From Tsukamurella pseudospumae (GTDB lineage Bacteria; Actinomycetota; Actinomycetes; Mycobacteriales; Mycobacteriaceae): a stretch of DNA of 64,000 nucleotides. How positions within the stretch are numbered: the stretch's first letter is position 1; each line of letters opens with the position of its first letter. Below, piece after piece: positions 9,601 through 18,321 of this stretch. The notes under the pieces are model-generated. The model saw nothing but the letters and a program-made list of their open reading frames with translations, was not told where the DNA came from and did not search any database. A program made the translations under genes and the position numbers. The stretch lies in the NCBI RefSeq assembly GCF_001575205.1, contig NZ_LSRE01000012.1:186001-250000 (forward strand). The letters run 5' to 3'.

Positions 9601-11567
9601 CCGACGCGGCCGAGTACGCCCTTGGGGCGGCCCGTCGAACCGGAGGTGTAGATGACGTACGCCAGGTGGTCGGGGTGGCGGGGCGCCGAGAGTTCGCGGG
9701 GTACCAGCGGATCCGCCGAAAGGGTGGACAGTTCCGCGGCGGCGCCGTCGAGGTCCAGGACCGGGACGTCGCCGCGCCAGGGCTCGCCCGCGTGCGCGGA
9801 ATCCGTGAGGACGAGCGCGGGGCGGGCGTCGGCCACCAGGTCGCGCAGTCGCGCGTCGGGGTGGGCGAGGTCGAGGCACACGTAGGCGGCACCGGCGTCG
9901 AGGACCGCGAGCAGCGCGACGATCAGGTCGGCGGAACGGGGAAGCGCGATCGCGACCACGTCGTCGGCGCCGACCCCACGGGCACGCAGGAGCCGCGCGA
10001 GGCGGTGCACACGGGCGGTGAGGTCGCCGGCCGTGAGACGTTCCGTGCCCGCGACGAGGGCCGGGGCCGCCGGGTCGAGCGCCGCGAGTGCGTCGATCGC
10101 CGACGGCAGCGGCGCGTCGTCGGGTGTGTGCCAGGCGTGTAGCAGGGCCGCGGATTCCGCGGCGCCGCGGAGCGGGACCTGTCCCACTGCCGGGCGATCG
10201 TCCGCGGTGAGTCCCTCGATCAAGGCCAGCATCGCGGCCATACGGCGGTCGACCCGGTCCTGGTCGGCCGCCCGGGAATCCACCTCGAAGCCGAGCAGAA
10301 GATCGTCGCCGGCCGGAATGACGCTGAGCCCGTAGTCCTCCGGCGGTCCGCCGGCGACATTGCGCATGACACCCGACGCCCCGCCGAACGTGAGCGTGAG
10401 GTCGAAGGCCTTGAGGTTGATGCCGCGGCCGTGCAGGATCGCGCCGGCCCCGGGTGCTCCGAGGTCGCGGGGGAGGTCCTCGCCACGGTAGCGCTGGTGA
10501 GTGCGCATCTCGCGCATGGCCTCCGCGACGCGTGCGCTCAACTCCGGCAGCGTGTCGCCGGCGTCCACGCGCACCCGCAGGGGCAGCACGTTGACCGCCA
10601 TCGCCGGGGTGCGCAGCGCGACGGAGCCCGTGCGGCACATGAGGGGCAGGGCGAAGACCACGTCGGAGACGCCGGTGCTGCGCTGCAGGAACGCCGCGTA
10701 GCAGGCGATCATCGCCTCGCCCCAGGTGGTCCCGGACTCGCCGGCCACCTCGGCGAGGCGCTCGCGGGTTGCGGCGTCGACGATGCCGCGCGCGCTGAGG
10801 GTGCCGGCCGCGGCACCGTCGACCTCGCCGCGCGGCGGGATGTCCGGGAGCGGGGTGAGCCGGTCCCGCCAGTAGGCCCGGTCGGCGTCGTGCTGCTCAC
10901 CCGCGCGGTACTGCGCGTCGTCGGCGATCAGCTCGGCGAAACTGCCGAAGGGGCTGGGCCGCAGGGGGGTCCCGTCGACGGCGGCGGTGTACCGCGCGGC
11001 CACGCGGCGCGAGAGCATGGCCGCGGAGTAGCCGTCGAAGACCAGGTGATGGCCGAGCTGGGTGTACCAGACCTCGTCCTCGGCGAGGACGAGCACGCGG
11101 TGCGCGAACAGCGGCCGGTCGGTCATCGCGCGGCACCGCGCCGCGATCCGCGCGCGCTCGGCGGTGACGGCGGCCTCCGCCGCGGCGTGCGGATCGCTCT
11201 CCCCGCGCAGGTCCAGGACCTCGGGCAGGGGAGTCGGCTCCGTCGAGATCCACTGCCGCGGACCGTCGGCGGTCTCGCGGATCCGCACCCGGAGGCTGTC
11301 CGCCTCGTCGACGGTGTCGGCGATCGCCCGGCGCAGCGCGGCACCGTCGATCGCGGGGCCCCCGCCGATCTCGATCACATCGCCCACCACGTAGAAGGGC
11401 GAGTCCGGCTCCAGGCGTTGGGCGTTCCAGATCCCCAGCTGTGCCGCGGTGAGCGGGAGCAGCGCCTCGGGGGAATCGGTCGCCGCGGCGGGTCCGCGAC
11501 GATCCGGGGTCCGGTCGGGTTCCGTCGGGCCCGCATCGTGGGGAGCATCGAGATCGGCACGGGTCAC
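2817..11567 (-). CDS. Two-module siderophore NRPS: C-A-PCP-E-C-A-PCP-TesB thioesterase
   Basis: The product has 2916 residues. Domains read in order: condensation, HHLVFDG near residue 172, EntF-like; adenylation 1, [11 protein letters not shown] near 638; carrier, GGDSI near 1062; epimerization, [10 protein letters not shown] near 1244, then EGHGRE and NYLG; condensation, HHSLLDGWS near 1735; adenylation 2, [11 protein letters not shown] near 2199; carrier, GGDSL near 2582; and a TesB-type thioesterase from about 2627 to the end. My hand-aligned specificity residues are D-A-D-D-L-G-L-V-D for A1, where acidic lining suggests a basic side chain, and D-V-W-N-F-V-A-V-N for A2, unassigned. The first C domain should take dihydroxybenzoate from the free aryl carrier protein. 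The GTG start at 11567 overlaps the MbtH stop as GTGA. Oddities: a 60-bp tandem repeat in A1 and the TesB release domain. Confidence 0.93.
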   Translation of the reverse strand: MTRADLDAPHDAGPTEPDRTPDRRGPAAATDSPEALLPLTAAQLGIWNAQRLEPDSPFYVVGDVIEIGGGPAIDGAALRRAIADTVDEADSLRVRIRETADGPRQWISTEPTPLPEVLDLRGESDPHAAAEAAVTAERARIAARCRAMTDRPLFAHRVLVLAEDEVWYTQLGHHLVFDGYSAAMLSRRVAARYTAAVDGTPLRPSPFGSFAELIADDAQYRAGEQHDADRAYWRDRLTPLPDIPPRGEVDGAAAGTLSARGIVDAATRERLAEVAGESGTTWGEAMIACYAAFLQRSTGVSDVVFALPLMCRTGSVALRTPAMAVNVLPLRVRVDAGDTLPELSARVAEAMREMRTHQRYRGEDLPRDLGAPGAGAILHGRGINLKAFDLTLTFGGASGVMRNVAGGPPEDYGLSVIPAGDDLLLGFEVDSRAADQDRVDRRMAAMLALIEGLTADDRPAVGQVPLRGAAESAALLHAWHTPDDAPLPSAIDALAALDPAAPALVAGTERLTAGDLTARVHRLARLLRARGVGADDVVAIALPRSADLIVALLAVLDAGAAYVCLDLAHPDARLRDLVADARPALVLTDSAHAGEPWRGDVPVLDLDGAAAELSTLSADPLVPRELSAPRHPDHLAYVIYTSGSTGRPKGVLGRVGGLASLLRHHRRTLQPHAARQEPQGRLRTAHTESPLPAQGVARQERLRTAHTESLLPAQGVARQERLRTAHTYSFSFDASLDQLLWLLDGHELHLYDTGISRDAEALAAAYAADRIDVVDTTPSMVQPLLDAGLLTSAHPPALLLLGGEATPPALWRTVAASGVPALNLYGPTEAAVDATAAPITGTAPTIGRAVAGTTAMVLDGALEPVPEGETGELYLAGPHLARGYLGMPGTTAERFVANPHGEPGSRMYRTGDRVRWSAAQGLEFLGRSDDQVKIRGYRIELGEAETALADVPGVTAAAVIVRSDGGRPRLVGYVTGAVDADAVRADLADRLPEHLVPSAVVVLDELPVTINGKLDRAALPAPQVRSEGRAPRTDAERTMVAVVAAALGLESVSIDDDLFSIGGDSISAITVCSALRAEGLEIRPREFLSGRTFAALAAAAQRTSDAVVAPPDEPLGEVPPPPIVRSLLAAAPDLDVIAGYAQWTALRVPAGLSETALAAAFDETLRVHDALRLQIGDDGVLVVPPVPASGSGEPPVLTVSDGAADPRSVAERLGARLDPRVGRMLVAELIRTGGDEDRLVIVAHHLVVDGVSWRILVPDLEAAYAGATIAPAATSWRSHALALAGTPPRPAETALWEAADAAVFRLGDRPLDPHLDTVATARISHTGTAAATTALLDDLAAAFRAGVDDVLLAALALTVAAWSRGARGAVPTAATVTVEGHGREPLTPGADLARTVGWFTTEFPLRLPLDAVADGSAGGDPSAGDLADALRGGSAAGRLLRAVKECKRAIPDGGIGHGLLPSTGAVPDATAGGAQNSAPDLVLNYLGRFADAPHAGWRLPEEEPFGLLDPSAKALEQVLAINCFRVGDGLRTEWTAASRAVSEGTVERLQELWARSLDGLAAYARSLGGRRGALTPSDVPLVRIPQAELDVLQADRAIADVLPATPLQVGLAYQTMLAADGDADAYVVQAATHLSGTVDPDRMRRAAEELLRRTPALRAYLAQIEGRDADDQVVQVVPTETAPEFRFIDLRSAPERFESEALVERTRPFDPAEPPLIRFLLCRTGGEEYRLAITNHHSLLDGWSMPIVGRTLLALYAELGGGPVAPAAEPLGEYFRWLAGRDAEEARTAWRSELEGLDAGTHLVPARPAGPAQAAERVYTDLGADLTRRVEALARAQGATLTSVLHTAWGVLLGRLTGRRDVTFGCPVSGRPPEVDGVGRMVGQLGNTIVVRVGFTPATPAATVIADVHARSLAVADHHHVGLTEITRLAGVGELFDTMVVTENFPMSDRHTESITAELDLTGVDIADATHYPLTLIVLPGETIRIGFGYRPELLDESVVRGYARWLTRLLESLVAAPDLPVGRLRHLPGDEERRVLDLGRVPSSHRRGPILDELAARTAETPDAEALVCRDRSLTFAELRGAVNTAARELIRRGVAPQDTVAVFAERDVEMTIALLAILTAGAVYLPLDPAHPAGRLQYMLDDAAPALVVTTGSVEIPAELAAERPVWHLAYEAGTVDPGDPAAARSRLTPDALAYVIYTSGTTGRPKGVAVPLRGLPDLISLQEEVVGMRRGERYLQFASTGFDVAVWQMLGPLLSGGTSVIAPDEVRLPGDELLDYIAEHRVTGVNLLPSFLAAMPDDRAVPDDVFFVVGAERLDPALARRWGEGRTALFNAYGPTEVTVNAVTWRYDPSDPGPLPIGRPDPDVDAYVLDDALLPVGVGVVGELYLAGTSVARGYLGRPDLTASAFTANPFGPSGSRMYRTGDRVCWREDGNLVFLGRVDHQVKIRGLRVELGEIETVLAQQDSVRAAAVLVRDDDATGKQRLVAYLVPSDGAVPDPGAIRAAAAQRLPDHMVPTAYVVLDRFPLGATGKLDRDALPAPAAASGGADRTPSTDAERALLPIFRDLLGDDIGMDDDFTDRGGDSLLSLQVVSRARRRGWTLSPRDVLEGRSVAGIARRAVPAARETGIEVSDFEDLLAVLRLADGEAPGVFVGRHPAKVGVHTFGGQILAQAIVAAGRTVDGLPLHAAHTHFVELGSVTADLVYRVVALRDTPSAANRQVTVEQDGRVVAVMTLAYQADAPDPLTHADPAPRVAPPESLPRIQESFAGRERELHALVDASHPIDMRFASDPVWVRRETETREGGNRVWMRADGALPDDQVVHDAALAWASDITVQDPIVMRHGLSWGYDRVAAATLNQSLWFHRPVRFDAFHLFATDSPVARRGRGLSTGHFYTRSGELVATVTQEAAVRRTHA
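9388..9528 (-). repeat. 60-bp tandem repeat inside NRPS adenylation domain 1
   Basis: Two full 60-bp units (9388-9447 and 9448-9507), differing by one base, are followed by the first 21 bp of a third (9508-9528). The unit is 20 codons, so the frame is kept. It adds about 40 residues (roughly 688-727), repeating RLRTAHTES(P/L)[10 protein letters not shown], between core motif A3 ([11 protein letters not shown]) and the FDASLDQ of A4. [15 protein letters not shown] then resumes the normal domain. The array therefore looks like a duplication of the native sequence at this point, not a foreign insert. Confidence 0.92.
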
Positions 11568-11770
11568 GGGCGCAGAGCCTCCTGGAGTGAGAGCGGGCGC
11601 AGGTCGGTCCACGTGGTCTCGACGTGGGCGAGGCATTCGGCGCGGCCGGCCGGCCCGAACACCGGCCGCCAGCCGTCGGGCACCTCGGCGAACGCGGGCC
11701 ACAGCGAGCGCTGGTCCTCGTGGTTGACGAGCACGAGGAATGCGCCGTCGGCCTCGTCGAACGGGTTCAT
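11564..11770 (-). CDS. mbtH: MbtH-like protein
   Basis: This 68-residue protein is a typical MbtH chaperone-like partner of NRPS adenylation domains. It shows [30 protein letters not shown] and the conserved tryptophans. Length matches the family. Its ATG at 11770 overlaps the stop of the aryl carrier gene (ATGA), and its own stop overlaps the NRPS start (GTGA), so the three genes form one translationally coupled unit. MbtH proteins bind adenylation domains and raise their activity or solubility. The obvious partners here are the two A domains of the downstream NRPS. Confidence 0.95.
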   Translation of the reverse strand: MNPFDEADGAFLVLVNHEDQRSLWPAFAEVPDGWRPVFGPAGRAECLAHVETTWTDLRPLSLQEALRP

Positions 11771-12003
11771 TCGGACAGTCCCAGCAGCGCCTGCCAGTGG
11801 CCCAGCTCCGGCTGCTCGGCGAGATCGGGGAACTCGACCGCGGCGCCGGCGGTGCGCCAGCGCTCGATGAGCGTCATCACTCGTACCGAATCCAGGCCCA
11901 GGTCGAACAGGTTGTCGTCGAGCGCGATCGACGACGGGTCGCTCTGCAGCAGCTCGGCGACGTCGGTGCGGACCTGCGCGGCGGTGAGGGTGGGGGCGGT
12001 CAT
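11767..12003 (-). CDS. Free-standing aryl carrier protein (dihydroxybenzoyl carrier)
   Basis: This 78-residue carrier protein has the phosphopantetheine site in [11 protein letters not shown]. In EntB and DhbB this domain is the C-terminal half of the isochorismatase. Here the isochorismatase (20719-21342) lacks it, so this separate gene is the missing half. It should be loaded with 2,3-dihydroxybenzoate by the EntE-like ligase at 19067-20722 and present it to the first condensation domain of the NRPS. I chose the ATG at 12003 because a longer in-frame start would run into the iron-box promoter region. First gene of the minus-strand operon. Confidence 0.88.
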   Translation of the reverse strand: MTAPTLTAAQVRTDVAELLQSDPSSIALDDNLFDLGLDSVRVMTLIERWRTAGAAVEFPDLAEQPELGHWQALLGLSE

Positions 12004-12053
12004 GAGTGAGTACTCCTGAAGGTCGGCGAAGGGTAGTGCATGCCTATCCAAAA

Positions 12054-12072
12054 CTAGGTTAGTCTACCCTGA
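12054..12072. promoter_or_regulatory. IdeR/DmdR-type iron box in divergent siderophore promoter
   Basis: CTAGGTTAGTCTACCCTGA matches about 15 of 19 positions of the mycobacterial IdeR consensus (TTAGGTTAGSCTAACCTAA). It lies in the 99-bp gap between the aryl carrier operon (minus) and the binding-protein gene (plus), overlapping the likely -10 regions of both. A weaker half site with GCCTATCC lies just upstream at about 12041-12048. Expected effect: iron-dependent repression of both transcripts. Confidence 0.8.
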
Positions 12073-12102
12073 CCTACGGACATCCTCGAAGAAAGGTCCC
12101 CC

Positions 12103-13083
12103 GTGAAGAGACAGTTCCGTATCATCGCCGCCCTTGCCTGTGCGGTCGCGTTGGTCGCCGGCTGTGGCGACTCCGGCGCGAAGGACGCGCCGGCGGACAC
12201 CGCGACCCGCACGATCAGCACCGTCAAGGGCGAGGTCACCGTGCCCGTCGCGCCCAAGCGCGTGGTGCTGCTGAACTACTCCTTGGCGGGCTACGCCTTC
12301 GACCTCGGTCTGCCGATCGTTGCGATGACGCCGGAGGCGACCGACAAGACCAGCGTTCCCCGCGACGCATGGAAGGCGGACTTCGACAAGGCCGGAACGA
12401 AGTTCCTGCCCTGGCCCTCGACGGGCTTCGACATCGAGGCGATCACCGCCCAGAAGCCGGACCTGATCCTCGCGGGCGGTCTGGCCTTCCCGTTCAAGCA
12501 GGCCAGCGACAGCTACGACAAGCTGAGCAAGATCGCGCCCACGGTGCTCGTGGACAACAAGCTCGACACCTGGCAGCAGCAGTTCAAGTGGATCGCGGAC
12601 TCCTTCGGCAAGCCGGACGTCTACACGGACGCCGCGAAGCGCTACGACGCCCGCATCGAGCAGGTCAAGGGCAACATCACGGTGCCGCCGAACCCGGTCT
12701 CGTTCCTGTCGATGACCGCCGACAAGCGGCCCTTCGTGCTCATCGAGAACCGCGGCCTGCCCGCTGAGTTCGCCCGCCTGGGCTTCACGACCGACCCGCT
12801 GTTCGCGAGCGGGAAGTACAAGCCCTATCAGGCCGGCGGCGACTCGTTCGAACTCAGCAGTGAGCTGCTGCCCTCGGTGATCACCCAGCCGACGGTGTTC
12901 ATCATCGGCTTCAACCGCGACACCTTCGACGTGGCCAAGCTGCGCAGCGAGCCGGTGTACGCCGCGCTGCCCGCATTCACCACGAACCACGCCTACGACC
13001 TGCCGTACTGGGTGCAGCGTCCCGACTTCGACCGGGCGATGGACACGCTGGACGTGGTGGAGAAGACCTTCCGCAAGAAGTAG
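12103..13083 (+). CDS. Iron-siderophore ABC transporter substrate-binding lipoprotein
   Basis: The protein has 326 residues. It has an N-terminal signal ending in the lipobox VAGC (Cys near 21), followed by a periplasmic-binding fold of the FecB/FepB class: RVVLLNYSLAGYAFDLG, then DIEAITAQKPDLILAGG and KLSKIAPTV. It would capture the ferric siderophore outside the membrane. The GTG start has a GAAAGG ribosome site upstream and lies directly downstream of an iron box. No FecCD-type permease gene occurs in the window, so the partner permease must be elsewhere, or delivery is to another transporter. Confidence 0.9.
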   Translation: MKRQFRIIAALACAVALVAGCGDSGAKDAPADTATRTISTVKGEVTVPVAPKRVVLLNYSLAGYAFDLGLPIVAMTPEATDKTSVPRDAWKADFDKAGTKFLPWPSTGFDIEAITAQKPDLILAGGLAFPFKQASDSYDKLSKIAPTVLVDNKLDTWQQQFKWIADSFGKPDVYTDAAKRYDARIEQVKGNITVPPNPVSFLSMTADKRPFVLIENRGLPAEFARLGFTTDPLFASGKYKPYQAGGDSFELSSELLPSVITQPTVFIIGFNRDTFDVAKLRSEPVYAALPAFTTNHAYDLPYWVQRPDFDRAMDTLDVVEKTFRKK

Positions 13084-13101
13084 GAAGAACGGAGTGCAAG
13101 C

Positions 13102-13998
13102 GTGAAGTGGAACGATTTCGTCCTCACCGTGACCGGCGTCTCGCAGGTCGCCCGGAACCTGCTGCGCCTCGAGTTCGAGGTCGGCGAGGGATCGGGCGGG
13201 GGCTACACCCCCATCGCCCCCGGGGACGAGTCCATCGCGTTCTACTTCTCGCCGGACGGTGCCGAGCTGCGGGCCGTACCGTCGGACGATCCGAAGGCGC
13301 TGGGCGGCTGGGAGATCGGCGACGAGGCCCGTAGTCTCGGCCACCGCAACTACACCGTGCGCAGCTACGACCCCGGCACCAGGCGGATGGTCGTGGACGT
13401 GGCCGAACACGGCCACGGCCCGGCCATCGACTGGTTCCGGGCGGCGCAGCCAGGCTGGCGGCTCCTCGCCGCCGGGCCGCGCTCCTGGTACGAGCCGCCC
13501 GGGGACGCTGTCCGGCACGTGCTCGCGGGCGACCTGGCGGCACTGCCCGCGCTCGCCCGGATCCTGGAGGACACCCCGGCGGGCATCGAGGTGACCGTGA
13601 TCGCGGAGGTGTTGGACCGCAGCGAGATCGACTACCTGCCGCGCCGCCCGGGGACCGAGATCATCGAGGCGATCGGGACCGGCAACGGCGCCGCGCCCAG
13701 CCGCCTGCCGGCGCTGCTGCGCACCGTCGACCTGCCGACCGACGCCTACCTCTGGCTCGCGGGAGAGGCGGCGGACACCCGCGCCGCCAAGAAGCACGTG
13801 CGCGGGCTGGGGTGGGTGCGGGACCGTGCCGATGTCGTCGGCTACTGGCGGTTCGACGCCGAGGAGTGGACGAAACGGTTCGAAGCCGTGGGCGAGGACC
13901 GGCTCCGCGGCGTGTTCGCCGACGCCCTCGCTGCGGGACTCTCCCGCGACGAGGCGACGGATCTCTACGAACAGGCCCTTGAGGCCGCCGGGTTGTAG
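13102..13998 (+). CDS. Siderophore-interacting protein (FAD-dependent ferric-siderophore reductase family)
   Basis: This 298-residue protein is of the SIP/ViuB family. It contains RNYTVRSYD (FAD-binding), a DWFRAAQPGWRLLAAGPRSW segment and a C-terminal NAD(P)H-type domain with LWLAGEAADTR and YWRFDAEEW. Such proteins release iron from the imported siderophore by reduction in the cytoplasm. The C-terminal extension of about 40 residues after the YWRF motif is helical. The GTG start is preceded by GGAG. It follows the binding-protein gene by 18 bp, so both are probably one iron-regulated transcript. Confidence 0.9.
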   Translation: MKWNDFVLTVTGVSQVARNLLRLEFEVGEGSGGGYTPIAPGDESIAFYFSPDGAELRAVPSDDPKALGGWEIGDEARSLGHRNYTVRSYDPGTRRMVVDVAEHGHGPAIDWFRAAQPGWRLLAAGPRSWYEPPGDAVRHVLAGDLAALPALARILEDTPAGIEVTVIAEVLDRSEIDYLPRRPGTEIIEAIGTGNGAAPSRLPALLRTVDLPTDAYLWLAGEAADTRAAKKHVRGLGWVRDRADVVGYWRFDAEEWTKRFEAVGEDRLRGVFADALAAGLSRDEATDLYEQALEAAGL

Positions 13999-14003
13999 CC
14001 GTG

Positions 14004-15032
14004 TCAGCGAACGGAGTCGACGGCGGCCTTGAGCAGCGGTGTGTAGCGCTCGAGCAGCCACGGCATGTTCAATGCGTTCGGCGAGCTCACGGCGAACACC
14101 AGTGGCGGATCGGTCAGTGGCACATAGGACTTGCGCTGCACCGCGGTCAGGCTCGCGAACACCGGGTTGGCCTCGACCGTCCGCTGGGTCTCGGGCGAGA
14201 GGTACCAGGCGGTGAGGACGTCCGCGTTGTACTGCGAGACCTTCTCCCAGCTGACCGGCACCGCGAACTTGCCGGCCGGCGACTCCTCGCGGAGCTTCGC
14301 CAGGCCCGGCAGCGGGGTGAAGCCGAGGCCCTGCAGCAGCTGCACGCGCGGATCGGTGTCGAAGTACAGGTTCAGGCTGTCCGTGGTGGTGGCGCTGGCC
14401 GCCGCGACCGTCTTCCCCGCGAACTCCGGGTGCGCCGTCTTCGCCTCGCCGATGCGTCGATCCGTGTCGGTGACGAGCTGCTTCGCCTCGGCGTCGCGAC
14501 CGAGCGCCTTGCCCACGATCGTGGTCTGATCCTGCCACGAGGTCTGCCAGGCGCGGCCCGGCTGCGCCACGGTGGGGGCGATCCGGCTCAGCTGCGCGTA
14601 CTGGTCCGCGGTGAGCCCGGACTGCACCGACAGGATCACATCCGGCTTGAGCGCGGCGATCTCCTCGATCGGGATCGCCTTGCTGGTCTCCTGCAGCAGA
14701 ACCGGTTTCGCGTCGCCCAGCCGGTCCTTGACCCAGGGCAGGATCCCGTCGACGGTGCCCGAGTCGGACTTCATGTCGCGCATGCCCACCGGAGTGACGC
14801 CGAGCGCGAGCGCAGCCTCGGTGCTGCCCCAGCCGAGGGTCACGACGCGCTGCGGCCGCTGCGTGATCTCGGCCGTGCCGAGCGAGCTGGTGATGCTGAC
14901 GGGGAAGCCTGCGTCGTGCTGCGCGTGGTCCTCGCCGGCGGGGGTGGAGCCGCACGCCGCGGTGCCCGCGAGAAGTGCTGCGGCAGTGGTGATGACCAGC
15001 GCCGATCGCGCGAGTCGGGGTCGGAAGAACAC
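14004..15032 (-). CDS. Second iron-siderophore substrate-binding lipoprotein
   Basis: The protein has 342 residues. It has a signal sequence with a probable lipid-anchor cysteine in GTAACGS, then an FecB-type fold: RVVTLGWGSTEAALALG, EEIAALKPDVILSV and QLSRIAPTV. I chose the GTG at 15032 over an ATG 33 bp upstream because AGGAGAG sits 6 bases before it and it begins directly with the signal peptide. It converges on the siderophore-interacting protein gene, with only 5 bp between stops. It is divergent from the ornithine hydroxylase operon across an iron box. It is not a close copy of the first binding protein, so it may serve another ferric ligand. Confidence 0.88.
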   Translation of the reverse strand: MFFRPRLARSALVITTAAALLAGTAACGSTPAGEDHAQHDAGFPVSITSSLGTAEITQRPQRVVTLGWGSTEAALALGVTPVGMRDMKSDSGTVDGILPWVKDRLGDAKPVLLQETSKAIPIEEIAALKPDVILSVQSGLTADQYAQLSRIAPTVAQPGRAWQTSWQDQTTIVGKALGRDAEAKQLVTDTDRRIGEAKTAHPEFAGKTVAAASATTTDSLNLYFDTDPRVQLLQGLGFTPLPGLAKLREESPAGKFAVPVSWEKVSQYNADVLTAWYLSPETQRTVEANPVFASLTAVQRKSYVPLTDPPLVFAVSSPNALNMPWLLERYTPLLKAAVDSVR

Positions 15033-15106
15033 GGTTTCTCTCCTGGTTCGTCGGGGCTGTGGCACTGGACACAGCGAGTGGATCGACTGGCGAACCGTAC
15101 CGAATT

Positions 15107-15125
15107 TCAGGTATGCCTATCCTAT
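15107..15125. promoter_or_regulatory. IdeR-type iron box upstream of the hydroxamate/catecholate operon
   Basis: TCAGGTATGCCTATCCTAT matches about 14 of 19 positions of the IdeR consensus. It lies in the 120-bp divergent gap between the second binding protein and the ornithine hydroxylase, 27 bp before the latter's ATG. It shares the GCCTATCC core with the region at 12041-12048, which supports co-regulation of both halves of the cluster. Confidence 0.72.
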
Positions 15126-15152
15126 CTAAGTTGGTCAGCACGAGGGAGACAC

Positions 15153-16448
15153 ATGGCACAGCAGCACGCGATCGTCGACGTGATCGGGATCGGGGCGGGC
15201 CCGTCCAACCTGGGCCTGGCCGCCGCCGTCGATGAGCGCAATCGCACCGGCCTGCCCCCGATCTCGATGACCGTGCTCGAACGCAAACCGTCCTTCGCGT
15301 GGCACCCCGGCATGCTGCTCGACGGTGCGACCATGCAGATCGCGTTCCTCAAGGACTTGGTGACCCTGCGCAATCCACGCAGCCCGTTCACCTTCCTGAG
15401 CTACCTCGAGGCGCGAGGGCGGCTCGTGGACTTCATCAATCACCAGACCTTCTTCCCGACCAGGGTCGAGTTCACCGATTACCTCTCCTGGGTGGCCGAG
15501 ACCGTCGCCGCGCGCATCGAGTACGGCACCACGGTCACCTCCGTCGAGCGGCTCGACGGCATCGCCGTCGACGGTGCGCGGTGGCTCGTCCGGTACACCG
15601 GCCCGGACGGTGCGGGGGAACTGCGCGCCCGCTCCGTCGTCGTGGCGACGGGGCTGCGCGAGCGTGTTCCCGAGTGGGCCGAGACCGGACCCCGGCTGTT
15701 CCACAACCACCGACTGCTCGAGCACCTCGATGCCGCCGCGCTCGACCCCACGGCGCCGCACCGCTTCCTGGTGCTGGGCGGCGGTCAGAGTGCGGCGGAG
15801 GTCGCGCAGTACCTGCACCGCGGCTACCCGGAGGCCGTGGTGGAGTGCGCGTTCAACTCCTACGGCTTCCAGCCCGCAGACGACAGCCCGTACGCCAACC
15901 GGGTGTTCGACCCGCAGGCCGTGGACGACTTCTACGACGCGCCGGCGGAGGTGCGCGCCGAGCTGATGACCCGGCACGCCACCACCAACTACGGCTGCGT
16001 CGACCTGGAGCTGATCAACGAGCTCTTCGCCGTCGAGTACCAGGAGAAGGTCACGGGGCGCCGCCGCCTGGTCATGCGCCCGGCGACCGCCGTGGTCTCC
16101 GCGGCACCGTCGGACACCGGGGTCCGCGTGGACCTGCACGACCGCCTCGCGGGCGTCACCGACACCGCCGACTACACGGCCGTCGTGTGCGCCACCGGTT
16201 TCCGTTCGATCGGCGTCTCCGACGTGCTCGCCGGATGGGACGTGGCGCCCGAGCGCCTGGGCGTCGGCCGCGACTACCGCCTCACCATCGACGGCGAGCC
16301 CGTCGCCGGCCTGTACGTGCAGGGTGCCACCGAATCCACCCACGGCCTCGGGTCGACCTTGCTGTCGAACGTCGCCGTCCGCTCCGGCGAGATCCTCGAC
16401 GGACTCGTCGCCGACACCGCCCTCACCACCGTCGCGAAGGGAGCATGA
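15153..16448 (+). CDS. L-ornithine N5-monooxygenase (SidA/PvdA/IucD family)
   Basis: This 431-residue flavoprotein hydroxylates the side-chain amine of ornithine (or lysine) to start hydroxamate siderophore synthesis. It has VIGIGAGPSNLGLA (FAD, residues 9-22), FAWHPGMLLDGATMQIAFLKD (family signature), FLVLGGGQSAAEVA (NADPH) and CATGFRS near the C-terminus. The preference for ornithine is inferred from the adjacent formyltransferase. The ATG at 15153 follows a GAGGGAG ribosome site. First gene of a long operon; its stop overlaps the next start (ATGATG). Confidence 0.93.
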   Translation: MAQQHAIVDVIGIGAGPSNLGLAAAVDERNRTGLPPISMTVLERKPSFAWHPGMLLDGATMQIAFLKDLVTLRNPRSPFTFLSYLEARGRLVDFINHQTFFPTRVEFTDYLSWVAETVAARIEYGTTVTSVERLDGIAVDGARWLVRYTGPDGAGELRARSVVVATGLRERVPEWAETGPRLFHNHRLLEHLDAAALDPTAPHRFLVLGGGQSAAEVAQYLHRGYPEAVVECAFNSYGFQPADDSPYANRVFDPQAVDDFYDAPAEVRAELMTRHATTNYGCVDLELINELFAVEYQEKVTGRRRLVMRPATAVVSAAPSDTGVRVDLHDRLAGVTDTADYTAVVCATGFRSIGVSDVLAGWDVAPERLGVGRDYRLTIDGEPVAGLYVQGATESTHGLGSTLLSNVAVRSGEILDGLVADTALTTVAKGA

Positions 16449-17386
16449 TGCGCGTCGTCACCTTCGGCTTCCAGACCTGGGGCCACCGCACGCTGTCCGC
16501 CGTCCTCGACGCGGGCCACGAGGTCACCCTCGCGGTGACCCATCCCGTGTCGAACAACCCGTACGAGATGATGTGGAACGACTCGGTGGAGCAGTTGGCC
16601 ACCGACCGCGGCGTGCCGGTGCACCTCGCGAAGAAGCCCGACGACGCCCTGTTCGAGGCCGTCACAGCGGCCGATCCGGACATCATCGTCGCCAACAACT
16701 GGCGCACCTGGCTGCCGAAGTCGATCTACGACATGCCGCGCCTGGGCACGCTCAACATCCACGACTCGTTGTTGCCCCGCTACGCCGGCTTCTCGCCGCT
16801 GATCTGGGCGCTGATCAACGGCGAGACCCATGTCGGGGTCACCGCGCACCTCATGGACGACGGGCTCGACACCGGTCCGATCATCGCGCAGGAGTCGATC
16901 GCCGTCGGGCCCGCCGACCGCACCGTCGACCTGTTCCACCGCACCGTCGACCTGATCGGCCCGCTGGTCGCCCGGTCCCTCGGCGAGCTGGAAGCCGGGA
17001 CCGCACAGCCGATCCCGCAGGACCCCGCCGCGGCGACGTACTTCCACAAGCGCTCCGACTCCGACAGCGCGATCGACTGGTCCTGGCCGGCCGACGCGAT
17101 CGAACGCCTGATCCGCGCGCAGTCCGACCCGTACCCGAACGCGCACACCGTCTTCCGTGGTGAGCGACTGGCGATCACCGCCGCGTCCGTCTCCACCAAG
17201 CGGTACGGCGGCACGCCCGGGCGGGTATGCGTCCCCGACGGCGAGGGCATCGCCGTCGTCGCCGGCCCCGAGGCCTGGCGCGGCGGCAACCCCGCCCTCG
17301 TCGTCGAGCGTGTCCGCACCGCAGACGGCGCCGAACACCCCGCCGCCAAGATCCTCGGTGACTCCGGCGCCTACCTCGGCACCTGA
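16445..17386 (+). CDS. N5-hydroxyornithine formyltransferase (Fmt-like)
   Basis: This 313-residue protein is related to methionyl-tRNA formyltransferase. The N-terminal formyl-transfer domain carries NIHDSLLPRYAGFSPLIWAL, with the catalytic Asn/His region, and HLMDDGLDTGPI. The C-terminal domain resembles the Fmt OB-like part. Directly following an ornithine hydroxylase, it fits FxbA-type enzymes (exochelin) and those of rhodochelin and coelichelin pathways, which formylate N5-hydroxyornithine with N10-formyl-tetrahydrofolate. The pathway role is inferred from this context. Either ATG of the ATGATG overlap could be the start. Confidence 0.88.
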   Translation: MMRVVTFGFQTWGHRTLSAVLDAGHEVTLAVTHPVSNNPYEMMWNDSVEQLATDRGVPVHLAKKPDDALFEAVTAADPDIIVANNWRTWLPKSIYDMPRLGTLNIHDSLLPRYAGFSPLIWALINGETHVGVTAHLMDDGLDTGPIIAQESIAVGPADRTVDLFHRTVDLIGPLVARSLGELEAGTAQPIPQDPAAATYFHKRSDSDSAIDWSWPADAIERLIRAQSDPYPNAHTVFRGERLAITAASVSTKRYGGTPGRVCVPDGEGIAVVAGPEAWRGGNPALVVERVRTADGAEHPAAKILGDSGAYLGT

Positions 17387-17405
17387 CCCGCCCGTCGCGA
17401 CCACC

Positions 17406-17435
17406 AGCCCAGCCCAGCCCAGCCCAGCCCAGCCC
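17406..17435 (+). repeat. Six tandem AGCCC pentamers
   Basis: AGCCC is repeated six times without interruption in the 68-bp gap before the siderophore-interacting protein start at 17455. The repeat lies 8 bp upstream of the AGGA ribosome site. A change in copy number would alter the spacer but not a coding frame. Confidence 0.95.
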
Positions 17436-17454
17436 GACGAACAGGACCATCGAC

Positions 17455-18321
17455 ATGGCACGAACCGATCACCGCGCTCGACATCACGAGCGGATCGCCG
17501 AGGTGCTCGGCGGTGCGACGGAGGGCGCCGAGCGCGTGCCCTACCCGATCGGCATGCGCGAGTTGGAGATCCGCGGCACCCGACGGGTGGGCGCAGGCCT
17601 GATCCGGGTGACCCTCGGAGGCCCCGAGCTCGAGGGCTTCCAGACCCACGCCGCCGACGATCACATCAAGTTCCTCTACCCCGAGGAGAGCGGCGAACTC
17701 AACCTGCCGCGCAAGGACGGGCTCATGCTGCACTGGCCTCGCGACCCGCGGCCGATCACCCGCGAGTACACCGTGCGCCGCTACGACGCCGCCGCGGGCG
17801 AGCTCGACATCGACATCGCCCTGCACCCGGGTGGCCTCGGCTCGGACTGGGCCGAGGCGGTCGCCCCGGGCGCGCGGATCCACGTGGCCGGCCCGCCCGG
17901 CGGCGTGATCGTGCCCCCGCGCTACGACCGGTACCTCATGGCCGGCGACATCACCGCGCTGCCGGCGATGGACCGCTGGCTCGAGGAGTTGCCGCGCGAC
18001 GCCGCCGGCTGGGCGCTCATCGAGGTGATCGACGCCTCCGAGGAGATCCCGCTCGACCCGCCGCCGGGCTTCCAGGTCCGCTGGCTGCACCGCGGCGAGG
18101 CCGCGCCCGGCACCTCCGACGTGCTGGAGCGTGCCGTCGCCGAGCTCCCGCAGGAGGTACCCGACGGTGAGCGGTGGTACTGCTGGCTGGCCGGCGAGGC
18201 CGGGGTGCTCAAGCCCCTGCGCCGCTGGGTCGCCGAGGCGTGGAAACTGCCCAAGCACGACCAGGACATCACGGGCTACTGGAAGCTCGGCGTCGCCGAC
18301 TTCGACGAGGACGACCACTGA
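17455..18321 (+). CDS. Siderophore-interacting protein, second paralogue
   Basis: This 288-residue protein of the SIP/ViuB ferric-siderophore reductase family carries the FAD motif REYTVRRYD, then WAEAVAPGARIHVAGPPGG, MAGDITALPAMDRWLEEL, CWLAGEAG and the closing GYWKLGVADFDE. It differs clearly from the copy at 13102-13998 and is nearer the classic short SIP length. Its position inside the biosynthetic operon suggests it acts on the cluster's own siderophore. The ATG has an AGGA site about 8 bp upstream. Its stop overlaps the next gene's start as TGATG. Confidence 0.9.
   Translation: MARTDHRARHHERIAEVLGGATEGAERVPYPIGMRELEIRGTRRVGAGLIRVTLGGPELEGFQTHAADDHIKFLYPEESGELNLPRKDGLMLHWPRDPRPITREYTVRRYDAAAGELDIDIALHPGGLGSDWAEAVAPGARIHVAGPPGGVIVPPRYDRYLMAGDITALPAMDRWLEELPRDAAGWALIEVIDASEEIPLDPPPGFQVRWLHRGEAAPGTSDVLERAVAELPQEVPDGERWYCWLAGEAGVLKPLRRWVAEAWKLPKHDQDITGYWKLGVADFDEDDH

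Noticed and set aside
4236-10142. A 1968-codon open frame on the plus strand opposite the NRPS
   Set aside because: It is the high-GC antisense shadow of the NRPS: its protein is low-complexity Arg/Gly/Asp/His sequence with no domain, while the minus strand reads perfect NRPS motifs throughout.
15033-15065. ATG at 15065 as start of the second binding protein
   Set aside because: The GTG at 15032 has AGGAGAG at the right distance and begins directly with the signal peptide; the upstream extension is a highly basic segment.
12064-15159. A long minus-strand frame spanning the binding-protein and reductase genes
   Set aside because: It covers an iron box and three well-supported genes on their own frames, and its sequence is composition-driven.
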